A stretch of DNA of 64,000 nt from Chrysomallon squamiferum (GCA_012295275.1 CM022674.1:13878364-13942363), one strand, 5' to 3'. Positions 11,746-25,177 are shown, counted from the stretch's first letter. The notes: generated by a model not told the origin, from the letters alone. A program made the numbers and translations.

Positions 11746-12534
11746 AGTAATATTCGTAAACGTAGTATTGAAGAGGATATCGCACTGCTTCTTCGGCAGA
11801 TGCGCAACCAGACGTACAAACGAACAGATGAAGAATTTCCACTCGATTCTTTGGGCGGTGGTTTGATTCCCAGGTTCAGACGATCACTGAAAGATGATAA
11901 CGAGGCTTACGATGAAGAAAAACGAACATTGGACACTCTTGGTGGATTTAATGTTCATAGCTTTAAAAGAGCTTTTGATACCTTAGGAGGGATGAACGTG
12001 CATGGTGGCTTTAAACGACAGTTTGACAGTCTAGGTGGCATGAATGTCCACGGTGGCTTCAAACGACCTTTCGATAGTCTAGGTGGCATGAACGTCCACG
12101 GTGGCTTCAAACGACCTTTCGACAGTCTAGGTGGCATGAACGTTCACGGTGGCTTCAAACGACCTTTCGACAGTCTAGGTGGCATGAACGTTCACGGTGG
12201 CTTCAAACGACCTTTCGACAGTCTAGGTGGCATGAATGTTCACGGTGGCTTCAAACGACCTTTCGACAGTCTAGGTGGCATGAACGTGCACGGCGGATTC
12301 AAACGACCTTTCGACAGTCTTGGTGGCATGAACGTGCATGGAGGCTTCAAACGGCCTTTTGACAGTCTAGGTGGCATGAATGTTCACGGTGGCTTCAAAC
12401 GACCTTTCGACAGTCTAGGTGGCATGAACGTTCACGGCGGATTCAAACGACCTTTCGACAGTCTAGGTGGCATGAATGTTCATGGTGGCTTCAAACGGTC
12501 TTTTGACAGTCTTGAGGAAAGTGACAATAAATAA
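11746..12534 (+). CDS. Pedal peptide/orcokinin-type neuropeptide precursor, 3' exon
   Basis: Encodes most of a secreted prohormone cut by prohormone convertase at Lys-Arg sites into many near-identical peptides. After the acceptor at 11,743-11,745 (TTTTTGCAG) the frame opens with SNIRKRSIEED at codon phase 0. Then come PLDSLGGGLIPRF before RR, a linker, TLDTLGGFNVHSF, AFDTLGGMNVHGGF, QFDSLGGMNVHGGF, nine copies of PFDSLGGMNVHGGF, each followed by KR, and a truncated end, SFDSLEESDNK. The (P)xDSxxG...GF pattern matches the molluscan pedal peptide family, which is related to arthropod orcokinins. The peptides end in Phe without a Gly before KR, so no amidation is expected. The Gln-start copy could form pyroglutamate. 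The signal peptide must come from an upstream exon that I could not identify; a TTG codon at 11,740 lies in the intron and is not the start. Confident about the family, less about a gene name. Confidence 0.93.
   Translation, partial: SNIRKRSIEEDIALLLRQMRNQTYKRTDEEFPLDSLGGGLIPRFRRSLKDDNEAYDEEKRTLDTLGGFNVHSFKRAFDTLGGMNVHGGFKRQFDSLGGMNVHGGFKRPFDSLGGMNVHGGFKRPFDSLGGMNVHGGFKRPFDSLGGMNVHGGFKRPFDSLGGMNVHGGFKRPFDSLGGMNVHGGFKRPFDSLGGMNVHGGFKRPFDSLGGMNVHGGFKRPFDSLGGMNVHGGFKRPFDSLGGMNVHGGFKRSFDSLEESDNK
11926..12498 (+). repeat. Neuropeptide-coding tandem array (45/48-bp units)
   Basis: One 45-bp unit at 11,926 is followed by eleven 48-bp units starting at 11,971, 12,019, 12,067 and then every 48 bp to 12,451. 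Differences among the nine PFDSL units are synonymous only (for example GTTCACGGT against GTGCACGGC), so the peptide is held constant while the DNA drifts. Confidence 0.95.
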
Positions 12535-12613
12535 AAAAAAAAAAAAAAAACAAGCAAAAAGACAACATTTATAACAATCTTACACTATTGAAAAATAATA
12601 TTTTGAACCAATT

Positions 12614-12619
12614 AATAAA
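12614..12619 (+). terminator. Candidate poly(A) signal, neuropeptide gene
   Basis: AATAAA about 80 bp after the stop codon. The hexamer overlapping the stop and the one at 12,757 are alternatives; transcript ends would decide. Confidence 0.5.
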
Positions 12620-13289
12620 ATAAAAAGAGTACTACAATTCACAAATTGAATAGTTTATTACCTGAAACTCAGTATATGGTAATCAACAGAAGCAACATTG
12701 AAAGAACCTTTTTAACAAATGCACAAGAAAGCGATACCCAGTTAAATTTGTCTGTGAATAAAGTCGTCAGTATTACTAATTATAAAACTGTTTTATTACT
12801 GATTATGTTTATAATTAATAATTAAAAAGAAATAAAAAAAAAAAATGAAATAAAATAAAAATTAAAACACACCAAAAAAGTTGGGATAATTTTCGAAAAT
12901 ATTTCTTGAAAATACTATTTTAGTATCATTATTTTAAATGCGTATTATCAACGTAATATTTCAGTTTTCCGTACGATACGATGGATGTAAACCAGTCTAT
13001 CTTTTGGAGGAATCAAAACAACCATTTATTGTGGCGTTAATTGCGGACTGACTTTTGTATATTAAAACAAAGCTTAGTTATCTATGAACTTGAAAATGTC
13101 AGAAATATTTAATTATATAGGCAGAATTATCTGACTGTATTAAAAGCAATATTATGTTGAAATACAGCTCGTTTCATTATTATTCTTTTAAATATATATA
13201 AGTATATTTTTGAAATATATATATTTTAATATGGAAGTACTAACAATATAGAGTAAGGTGATTATAATTAAGAAAATGGACAACTCGAA

Positions 13290-13445
13290 GTCATCACAAA
13301 GTGCTAGTGTGAGTCAGGTTTGGTAGACAATGAAATTTGTTTCCTTCACCACTGATGTGTCAAAGGAAACACACATAAAAGATCCCTTTCTGCTAACCGA
13401 GCACATATGTGACTGGCAGAAAATTTCTTTTTTTTGGATTAATAA
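13290..13445 (+). mobile_element. SINE-like fragment
   Basis: Contains ACACATAAAAGATCCCTTTC followed by TGCTAACCGAG. This matches a second copy in this window at 60,773-60,797 in 22 of 25 positions and resembles the conserved tail of tRNA-derived SINEs widespread in gastropods and bivalves (recalled, not searched). The head is too degraded to see A and B boxes. Confidence 0.45.
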
Positions 13446-14433
13446 TTATATATGAGGACAGCCACTTTAAAAAAACAAACAAAAAACACCCAAAACATTG
13501 TAACCTGAAAAAGACAGCTTGCCATGTCAATATTTTGTAAATTCAGAACTTAACATTTCTGTCTTTATTGAAATAAGTACACATCTCATTTAATATCAGA
13601 TAACATTTCATTTTTACTCTAGGATTATTAAAAACCTCAAGAGAAAAAGATATGCTGTCAAATAAGGTAATGCTGTTTCAGTTTATTGGTAAAATAAAAA
13701 CAAAAAACAAATAAAAAAAAGTATTTTATAAATTCTTTTTTACAAAATATATAGATTGGGTGAATAGTTTGACATAATCAAAAGTAGTTACTAATGTTGA
13801 TAATAATTAAATATCATATCCAGTTGGATAAAAGATAAAAAAATGTTTCTGTTTTCAAAAGATTGCAGCAAATTTGCAAACAGATTATTTCACCGGAGAA
13901 ATTACAGATACAGGTCAGTACTGATCACGATAAACTAGACTAACAACTATTAATTATAAATACTAAAATTTATTATTATTATTATTATTATTTTATTAAA
14001 AATACTTCATTCATTTAGGACTTAACTGGTAATAGTACTAATAATAAAGTGATAGAGGTACTTGCACAAACATTTAAGTTAAAACTGCATTTATTTTTCC
14101 AACTATATGACTGTAAATTGAAAAACAGTTATATACTTTGATAATGATAAAGTACACACAGACACATGAAATAATGAAGGCAGACATATTCTTTTGGTTT
14201 GTTATTTTATATATATATATATATATACATTTTTATGACTTTGTCAGTGAGTTTTTATTTCTTGTATAAAATGAAAAAAACCAAAGTAAACGTCCGTCTT
14301 CAAGCACATTTTTGAGCTTTTTATTTTACTGAATTGTTAGCAAAGAAAAAAAACAATCAAAAACAAAAAAAACATTGACTTGAAGAATACAAAATTTATT
14401 AAAACAACTACTTACAGATTTTTTATATACAAA

Positions 14434-14439
14434 TTTATT
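14434..14439 (-). terminator. Candidate poly(A) signal, NCAPD2
   Basis: TTTATT on the plus strand, so AATAAA on the gene strand, about 150 bp past the stop codon. A second copy at 14,395-14,400 is an alternative. Confidence 0.45.
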
Positions 14440-14588
14440 TCAAAACTTTAAAGGAAGAATTTCATAAGTTCCTTTCTAAATCAACAATACTATCAAACAA
14501 CTTAAATTAATTAAAAAAAAAAATCCCTGAAATAACATTTTGGATCAAGCTTTAATTCATTTCTGTCTGCCAAATCTGGAGAGTTGCT

Positions 14589-14794
14589 TCAGTCTCGAAT
14601 CCCATAATGACAACCTAGTTTCGTTTTCTCATCTCTGACTTTTCTAGTTGGCGAGACAGGCAAAAACAAGTCATCATCATCTTCATTGTCTGAAATAAGC
14701 ATACGTGTTTTGGTATTGTGGAGAAAATATTATTATTTTACCAAAAACATACACACATAAAATGTGTTTGTAGTACATACACACACACAGAGAC

Positions 14795-14883
<89 letters not shown>

Positions 14884-15522
14884 AGAACTGAAAATATTAT
14901 TTACCACACACACACATATAAATTGTATGACAGGGAGAGAGAGAGAGAATGAGAAAGATAATTTAAAACAATTTTTTGGTCAACAGACATTGAAAAAAAG
15001 GAAAAGAAAATAAAGAAAAGAAGAACATAAAAAATAAAATAACAACAAAATAAATAAATAAAATGAGTTGACTCGAGAACCCAATTCACCTTCAGCAGAC
15101 CTTCTACCACTGAGCTATAACTCACAGCCATCACAGAAATAAAAAACATCTAATAATACATAAATCTACTGAGGTATTCCACCATTTATGTATGTATAAA
15201 GTGCCTAAATATGAATATAAGATATGTTTGACATCAGCTGGTGTTTACAACAGGCGATTCGACAATGGAATGCAGAGAAGGAAAGAACATTTGGATATTT
15301 TCAAACTCACCCTCGGTAACATCAAAGAGAGGCACATCTTCATCCTCGTCTGAGCTGAAGCACACTTTAGCTTTGCTGTGCTTCTTACGAAGAGATCGTG
15401 ATGGCGCAGGACTCTCTACATCGCTGTCCATGTTTTCTTTGTTGTTCGTTCTCCGACGTCCTGAATAATTAGAAAACATTTCACAACAAAATTAAATTAT
15501 CAAAGTGTTACATTACAAAACA

Positions 15523-15573
<51 letters not shown>

Positions 15574-18500
15574 CATTATTATTATTATTATTATTATTAT
15601 CATTTTATAATTTTATATTGTCTCTATCTTATGGAAGTAACATTTATCATCACAAATCTGTTCAAGATGCATACATGATTTTAAAGATATGAAAAAACCC
15701 ACTAATAAAAATGAATAGTTTGGTATTTGGAAAGTAACAAATGTTTAAGTTATGTGACCCATCTATGAGAAGGATCTTTAACAATGTTCTTTTCACCATT
15801 TTATAACATAAAAATAATACTTTTGGAGTTTACTTATAGAGCTGTTTATTCTCATATACAGTCTTTGACTTTTTAAAATACTATTTACCATGCCCCAGTT
15901 ACAAATATACATGCATGAGTTTGAGAAATGTAAATATTCACTTGGAGTTTTTGCTGGTGTTTTGAGAGGTTTCTGTCGATGAGAAGACGCACGTGATGCT
16001 TTGCTGGCTTTTTCAGCAATTTCGTCTTCTTCTGTTCCTTTTATGTGACACTGGGTAATTCGCTCTTCAAGTTCATCAATCATACTCTTAAATCAGAAGA
16101 TGACAGAATGACATCACATTGAAACCAAATTAATAATTTATAAATACGCACATATGTTAAAAAAAAGGAAGAAGAAAAAAAAGGATTATTCAGACAGAGA
16201 GTAAGGATGATATAAAGAAAAAGAAAATTGTATTTCAAAAGACAGATACAATTTATAAACAAATCCATTAATATAGATCATGTATATATAACCAAGTTAT
16301 TAATAAAGACGAATATAAACAAAGCCATCTAACATATGAGGATAAACAATACATAAAAAAAAAAGAAAAAAAAAATTATATTAAGAAAAAGCAAACACAC
16401 ATTACATAACAGTAAGAAAATTATAAGTAAGACATTTGCATGCAGCATTTTGAATAACATTTTAAAATAAATACAAAAATAAAATTATTTGATTTATCAT
16501 ACAAATTAAAAAAAATAAAAAATAAAATAAAATTACATATTAAACCTCACAATAACAATATTAATTAAAACAATATATTATTATATGCATGCATGTATTT
16601 ATGGACATATGCTTAAAATATCTGTAATGTCATTTAAAATTTAAAATAACATACATATCACGTGAAAGACTACAAGCCCCTCCTCTGAATATATAGTACT
16701 TTTGAAATTTGTTTTGTGATAATGTCGCTACGTTGATTGTTTTAAGTGAGGATGAAGTTTGTAGACTGCTCAGACACTCAATTACTGTCTGTATTGCTAA
16801 AAAAAAAATTACCTTTGTTTCAAGTTTGATCAAAGTTCGAGCTTTCTTGATAATGGTTGTGAAGAATCCATAGACTCCTTTGTCGTGAAGTTTGTCTGAG
16901 AAACCTGCAAAAGTTTTCCTGCAGTTTTCTCAGACTCTTCTCATTGTAGGACAGCATGGACAGACAGAAGGACAGATCTCTCCACTGTCTGTCATTTCTG
17001 AAAAGAAAAACAAGACTCAACATTATATGTGAAGAATGAATGTGGTGGCAGTGACAGTTCACTAGTTTGTGAAATGTTTGTGATTTCAACATCACTGTTT
17101 GTCAAAAAAATTTTTAATAACATAAATTAGGTAAACATTTAAATGTCTGCTAAATGTTTCAAAATCATTTCTGATGTAAGACTGATTATATAGGTACACA
17201 GAGGATTTGTGGAATAAATAGATTTTATTTTAATTTTAAATTGTTACATATTTTCATAAAATAACTGTATATAATAAAATTAATCATTTGATTGAAATAC
17301 AGAGTTGCTCAAAAGTAATTTGGCAGGGTTTGACTGTTTTGTCAAAGAACAAATTGATAAAACCTTGAAGTTCACGGGCAGAATTTTGTATATATTGTTT
17401 ATAAATATACTGAATATATTGTAAATCCTTAATAAATAATTATAAAAATAAATATGTATATATTTTTGGCAATCATATACTGTATGGTTACATATAACTG
17501 TTTTTGGATAATAATTATTAATCCAGACCACTGAAATCACAAACAGTGAAATTCTTACAATAAAATATATATTTTTTGAAGAAGGTTCACTTACTGTGTA
17601 GTTTGGAATCTGTGACAAAGTTTCTCTACCAGACTTCTCACACTGCTTGTCTTTCTGTATGAAGGAAAATAGGAATCTGAAATAAAACAAAAAAAATCTT
17701 AGATTAGGGACTTTGTTTCAGCTTATGGGTTTGCGTCAAGTACCCCAGGCTTTGTGATATGATGAAACTCCCAGGTTACATTTGAAACTGATGCTGGTTT
17801 TAGTAGAGGAACAAACAGAATGTAGAAATGCATGATGAGTTATGTCTAAAATTCACCAATTTGCATGAAAATATTAGTCTTTGTCTCAGTCATCATCAAT
17901 CACATCTCACCTTTTAGAAATATAGAACAATCAATAAAAATGTAATGTTAGTTTATTTTTAATTTACACACACACACACACACATGTTTTGTGTGTGTAT
18001 ATATATATATATATATGTTAAGACAGTCTTTCTTTTATTAGATTTGTTTGACTTTTCTCAATTAGAAGAAGTGGGAGAATTAATAAAAAGATTCAAGGAA
18101 TACACAAACAGATCTGTAATCTTCCACATCTCAACAGTCTGCCTCCATTCATTCTCCTATCACACAGACATTTACAGCAAAACATTTTCTTTTCAGAACA
18201 TTAATTACTGATTGTCACTAAAAGCCAAATAATTATCCAGTATAATCTTACATCAATCTCTGAAATGTTTGTAGTTCTAGTTGAACTGATTCTCAACAAA
18301 ACGTCCACTGGTTTACTGCAGTACACACAGAACAATTGTTTGTAGTTTAATTCAAACTGTTTCCTTTCATGATAAATTAACACAGGCACATGACTGACAA
18401 TTGTTTTAAAACTGCTGACTTACGCCATTATCGTCTGAAAATTGTCCTCGTCAACACCAGCATCAGGGTCAGAGAGGCGACTGATGATGTCAGGCATGAC

Positions 18501-21500
18501 GTTGTACAGCGCATTGCCCTGAAGAAGAGAAACCTCAACAATGCAGTGTTTTTTTATTTTCTCTACATTAGATTTGATACATCAGGTTTAATACAATAAG
18601 TATCATAAGACAAAGGATATTAAATATGATAGAGCATGAAGTATGATATAAGATAAAGTATGATTATGATCAAGTATGAATATGACATAACAAAGGATGG
18701 TACAATTATAATGTCTGAAAAACAATAAAATTTGATATGACATAAAGCTTGTTTGTCATCTGGTTTAATAAAACAGAATATGATACAACAATGTTTGATA
18801 TGGCATGAAATCTGATATAATGAAAACTATTACATAATAAGTTTGATGTCATTAATTAATATCACATGAAATAGAGTGACACATGAAGTATGATACTGTA
18901 CAATTAAAACATTTCTAGTATAATTATGTGACAAATTTTACAACACAAATCAAAACCACTTAATATACTATTCACTAAATATGTATTAAAATATTTTATA
19001 AATATATTAAAAGCTGCTAAATTAAAATCATGTGAAAAATACTTAGAAATCTGCTAAACCTAATTTTTTTTTTAAAAATAAAAACCTTTTTGGAGAGTTC
19101 AAGGAAGAAAAGTTTTGCAAGATTTGAAATCTGGTCATCGTGGTCAACAATACAGGAAGTCAGTTCACTGATCTGACCTTTGACCTTAACCATGTCATTG
19201 AGAATGAGGTTGGTGAGGACTTGGAGGGTGTTCTTCCGCACCAGGGAGGAGTCATCTCGAAGACTGGAAAAAAAAAAAATAAACAACATTTTAATAATAA
19301 CAAAAAGCTAAATGAATATTAAAATGTTTAAAAGAACGTCAACAAATTCAAAATTAACAAAAAACATAAATTATATAGTTTTTAAAAAAAAGAGAAGAAA
19401 TTATCATCTCAAAAAGGTTTCATCTCTAAGATAAATGGATATTTACAATTAGCACTCATAAAAATGTGTTTTTTTTTGGCTGAAAATATAAATTATTAAT
19501 AATCACCGTCCATAGAGATTTGGAGTCCATGGTTCAATGAGGTTTGGAAATCTAAATGTGAGGTCACCGAGAGCGATGATTGTGTTAGAACGTATTATCG
19601 GATCTGACGATTTCTCCAGCAGGGTGAAAAGCAGGGGCAGATGACTCTCACAAAACTCAGAACTGAAACAAATTAAGAAACAATTAATAAATATTTCAAC
19701 AAATTTTAATTTAATTTTTTTTTAAAAATAAATATAATGACCATCTTTGCAGATATGATCAAATAGCTTAAGAACATTACATTAAATTATTCTGTTATTG
19801 CCAAACCAATCTTTTCCAACAATAAAGATGATAATTAAAACAACATGGACTTGGAAGTTTTCTCATTTCAATCTCACAAAATTAACCAAATAAAATTTTC
19901 TCTATAGCTTTTGTAAGCCAAAAAAAAAAAAAAAAAAAGAATAATATTAATGAAAATAGCAGTAATGATGATGATGATGTAAATAAAAGTATTAATTATA
20001 ATAATATAGTAATAATAAAAAAAAATAATATTAATGGTGATGGTTATGATGATAAAAATAATAACAGTAATAATAGATTAGTACTCACAATATAACAACA
20101 AGATAGATAATAATGAAGACACTGACACTAATTCTTTACTAATAATAAAGTTAATTTATCGCTCACCTGACCATCATGAATCTGGAGAGGGTGAGGGTTG
20201 CTGCAGTTCTCAGCTCAGAGTCAGGGTATTTCTGTTGATTACTGCACACAGTCACAATTAGTGGAGTCAACACTGACAGCAGATTTTCACCTGAAACAGT
20301 TACTTTATTTATTAGTTAATTATTACAGTTACAACACTGTTTTTAAATAGTGTAAGTTAAATTACAGTGCTTTCAATGGTAACATTTTTTTATTAAAAGT
20401 GCTTTTAAATAATAGAATTAATAATAGTGCTTTTAAATAGTAATAGAATTAAATAATGTTATTAAGTAGTAATAAAACTTAAATAATGTTGTAAAATGTA
20501 TTAAAAACAAATAATTGTGCTTTAACTAGAATAATAGTTAAATAAGTGTTTTAAAATAGTGATAAGCACTAAATAATTGTTGTTAAATAATAATAAAATG
20601 AAATAATAGTTTTTAAAATAATAATAAAATAAATAATAGTGCTTTTAAATAGTTAAAAAATTAAATAACAGTTTTAATTATGTAAAAGTTAAATAACAGA
20701 GCTTTTAAATTGGAATAAAATTAATTATAAAGAAGAAATATGTTTTAATGCTACAGTAACAGATGTTGACAAGGTACACCAGTGACAAAGCTGCCTAACC
20801 AGTGTCAGTCACATTATAGCTGTGCATATGAAAAAAAGTTTGTGAAAATTAATTCACACGTTAGAAATTATGTAAATAAGTATTCTGTGGGTTACACCAT
20901 GCTGGTTCTAGATTGATTCATCTCAAGTTATTTAGCTAAAAATACAAAACTCACCTGTAACAATTTCCTGTTCACAAACATTTCGTATGAATTCAGCCTC
21001 TGCATCTTCTTCTGCAGCTCCAGCCAGACCAAGTTCTTCTTCTATAGTCTCTGCTGCTGCTTCACTAGAGGTGCTCTCCTGAATAATCAAAATTAAAATT
21101 AAAATTAAAAAAAAAATTTAAATTTAAATTAAAAAAAAAAAAAAAAAAATAATAATTAAAAAAAAAAAAAATAAAATAAAAAAAATAAAAAATAAAAAAA
21201 AATAAAAATAAAAAAAATAAAAAAAAAAAAAAATAAAAATAAAAATTGAAAATTAAAATTTGCTACATTCACAATCTTCCAGTAAATGAACTCGAGTATT
21301 TTTGAAAAAATAGCCACTGCTGATATTAAGCATCAATACTGTTGATTCTATATTATAGTTAAAAACAGTTCTAAATCAAGTTGTAGCTGATCTAATTTCT
21401 AGCAATAATCCATCTATTTAATTATTTTTCACACTGGACTTTTATTGAAACTGATCTTATAATATCTAATATCCTAGCTGGTTTGTATTTGCATAAAAAC

Positions 21501-22025
21501 TGAAGGATTGATTGAAGAGAAACAATGATGAAGATTACATAGCAAAATAAGAAAAATAAAAGTTAAAACAAAGAAATCAAATCACTTTGATACAGAATAG
21601 TTAAAATCAATATAGTAAACTACCACCAAAAAAAAAAACAACAGTAAAAAAAAAAAAAAAAAAATAAAAAAAAAAAATAAAAAAAGGAAATAAATAAAAT
21701 AAAATAAATAAAAATGAAGTAAAAATAAATAAGCTGGAACCAGTGCACAAATATTTAAAAAGTTAGAATATAAAACAAGAATATTTTTTTATATCTCTCA
21801 CTTTTATGGCTGATGCAGTAATGCCACTGCGACGTTTTGTTGTTTTAGTTTTTTTCTCATTTTTCTTTTCATTCTGGATTTCGCGGCGTCTCTTCAGCTC
21901 CCCAAATATGTTGACGTCGAGGTGCATGAGTTGTCGCAGAGCAACGTTGCCACAGAGGGAAAGAAATCGGGTGAGAATGCATGTCAGTTTGACAGAAGCA
22001 GTTTTCAAACCATCACCTTCACCTC
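14589..22025 (-). CDS. NCAPD2: NCAPD2 exons 23-33 (residues ~912-1432)
   Basis: Exons in transcript order: 21802-22025, 20955-21078, 20167-20290, 19507-19662, 19086-19263, 18424-18518, 17595-17676, 16813-16997, 15942-16086, 15311-15460, 14589-14689. Exons 25-28 encode the conserved condensin C-terminal (Cnd1) domain, with PWTPNLYGRLRDDSS, LILNDMVKVKGQISE and PDIISRLSDPDAG. Exons 29 and 30 need a 2-bp gain near 17,629-17,635 and loss of one T in the run at 16,909-16,912 to keep the family frame. The tail is basic then acidic (KKHSKAKVCFSSDEDED) and contains proline-directed sites TPAKTPS, SPAPS and SPTRK; the last fits the CDK consensus S-P-x-R/K, and mitotic CDK phosphorylation of this tail is known in the family. 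Confidence 0.92.
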
Positions 22026-22032
22026 CTCAAAG

Positions 22033-22070
<38 letters not shown>

Positions 22071-24502
22071 CATAAGAATTTTTGGGGCAACACAAAATAC
22101 ACTGACAAAACAAATATATAAACCTTTTCTTTGTCTTCTTTTGAAGAAAACACCAAATACTGGTACTAAACTCTGGGAATTAACACCAAATACTCACACA
22201 CAAAAAAACCCACAAAAACAAATAAATAAAAGAAAATTATTTTTTTATAGATATGCAATGGACAGACTGGGCTCATACAAGGTACTGGAATTAAAAAAAT
22301 AAAAATAATAATAAAAAAATAAAAAAAAAAAAAAAAAAAAAATTGTTTTCTTCTTTTTACTGAAATGCAGTGTACAGATTGGGCCTGCATCTTTTCCTAC
22401 AGCAGTTTTACCAAATACTATGAGCTTATTTCTGTAAAGTGTAAGAAGGTCTAAGTAAAATATAATGTGGGGAAAAAAAAAGAAAGAATAATAATAACCT
22501 GGCATCAAGAATTAAAAAGACCAAATGCAGATAATGATTTAATATTCAGTTGTTTCCTTCTGTAATGGTGTGAAAAATTAAACAATATTAGCAGGAAAAG
22601 AGCTGTGATTTGCTCCTTCCCACAAACACAAAAGTACACATACTACATATTTTAATATGGGACACTGATTGGAACAGGATATAATCTTAAAACAGGCACC
22701 CAAACAGAATTGATCCAGGGATTTATTATGACTTGAGCTCTAATCCCTGAGTTTCTCTAATGAAGCTATTTACTTACTGTGTGTACTTTCGTCTTCCAGT
22801 GACTTGCTCAGGATCCCAGCCAGCTGTTTTATCAGTGAATCACAAATCATGTCTGGATTCTCCGAGAGTTGATAGATCACCTTCACAGCTTGTTCACAGA
22901 GTGGAATCCAGTAAACATTGTCTGTGTCTGTTACACCTGGGCAATCAAAATAATACACACATGCATTTTATAATCATACAAAATAATACACTTCAAAACC
23001 TCTATTATAATAAAAATAATACAATTACACTTTAAAACCTCTATTATAATAAAAATAATACAATTACACTTCAAAACTTTTATTATAATAATAATACAAT
23101 TACACTTTAAAACCTTTATTATAATAAAAATAATACAATTACACTTTAAAACCTCTATTATAATAATAATAATAATACAATTACACTTTAAAACCTCTAT
23201 TATAATAATAATAATAATACAATTACACTTTAAAACCTTTATTATAATAAAAATAATAATACAATTACACTTTAAAACCTCTATTATAATAATAATAATA
23301 ATACAATTACACTTTAAAACCTTTTTATTTAATACAATTAATTTAAAACCTATTATAATAAAATAATATACATTTTACAACCATTTTCATAATGAAAGGT
23401 AGATAGTAGCTGTTATAGTATTATCAAAATAATACATATATTTTACAATCATAATCAAAATAATACACATACACCTATCATATTCTTTATCAAATAAAAA
23501 TAAACATTACACTTTATAACTTTTTTTATTTTATTTAATTTGAAAAATTTAACTTGTTCAAGAACTGTAAAACCTTTATCAAATTTACAACATCATAAAA
23601 TTATTACCTGTTGAATAATTAAATCTATAAATACTTTAAAAAAATAAACTTTTTATAAAAAATTTATTTATTTAAAAAATTTAATTTTAAGAAGAAAATT
23701 TTAAATTGAAATTTAGAAATATAAATTGTTACAGATTAAACAATACAACACATTCAGTGTTACTGTGACAATGATCTTCATTAAATGGTAACTGTTGTAG
23801 TTTGTAATTAACAAATAATTAGCTGAAACAAATTTACCTGTTATAAGAAGGTGAGTTAACCTGGAGAAAGTTTCGTGGTTTTGAGCAAGTTTGAATGGTT
23901 CAGATGCAATTTCACCTCTTGCCTTTACAAACAGAAAAAAACATTAAATAAAAACAGATAAATCCAGACAGTAGAAAAATAGTAAATAGACTGAAACACC
24001 ATCCACCAGCATAAATCATTAAATGTATTAACAAACAAATTTAAATAAAAAGAATAATTTTAATATTTCACTTTAAAAAGATTAGTATATATACATTTGG
24101 GAAACAGAAAGCAATACGTAAACATTATTCGGAAATCAGGAATGGTGAAATAATTATTAATCTATCGACACATTTTATTTGCATTTCAGACTTCTGTGAG
24201 TTTGTAAAAAGATGTTAAACAACAGATTTACATTTTTAACAGCTTCAAGTTTGTTGAGAGCCAAACAAGCTTCCTGAGCCAGCAGGTAGTCTGTCTCAGC
24301 ACGCGATCCCAAACCTTCGCTCACCAGCACGTCAATGTTGCTGCGGATGATGTCACAGTCAGCACTGTTGTGATTAAAAACACACATGCACACAAAGAGA
24401 TTTATTAAATATACATGTGTGGGACAAGAACTTATAAATATTAATCTATTTTTGTAAATAAATGTCTTCATTATCCATGTATGCAGAAACAGTGACAGTG
24501 AC

Positions 24503-24578
<76 letters not shown>

Positions 24579-25101
24579 GGTCACTATAAAAAAATAATAA
24601 TAAAATAAATAAAAAAAATGTGCGTATTTTGCATTAAACTTGATAAAAGACAAAACTAAAGATAAAATAGAAATGCTGTGGAATAACTAATATATTATTG
24701 ATGTATGGCCAAACATTAACATGTGTATTTATCAGAATAAAACTTGAAATGATATAACTTTGGAATCATTGGGTTTCTTGTTCTAACAATTTAAAAAAAA
24801 ATGAAGAAGAATATTAATACTCTTTACCTATTTTTAATTTGAAAACTGACAAATTTTGTTACATTATAGCATATGTTCAGTATTCACAAACTGAAACGTA
24901 TATAATATATATGTTTACCCTGCTACCATGGCGATGAGGCACAAAGCTCCTCTGCTGTCTTTTTGTGTTGTGTCTAGGATTTTCAGTGTAAACATTTCCC
25001 ACATCATCTGTATAACACTGGACTCAATGTCTCCAGACTTCACCAACTCTACCACCTGAGTTACCACAAAATCAGTAATAATAATAATACTACTAATAAT
25101 A

Positions 25102-25177
<76 letters not shown>

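Larger units (their letters stand above)
12535..14588. other. Intergenic region with convergent 3' ends
   Basis: Lies between the neuropeptide stop codon (+) and the NCAPD2 stop codon (-). Plus-strand AATAAA hexamers occur at 12,614-12,619 and 12,757-12,762, and AATAAATAA overlaps the stop itself. Minus-strand poly(A) signals (TTTATT on the plus strand) occur at 14,434-14,439 and 14,395-14,400. A SINE-like fragment lies near 13.3 kb. No other gene seen. Confidence 0.6.

Noticed and set aside
15064-15131. Functional tRNA gene
   Set aside because: The B box carries two extra bases and the arms do not pair cleanly, so a SINE head or pseudogene is more likely.
17280-17690. 136-codon minus-strand ORF as one exon
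   Set aside because: Only its first 82 bp are NCAPD2 exon 29; the rest runs past a GTAAGT donor into intron.
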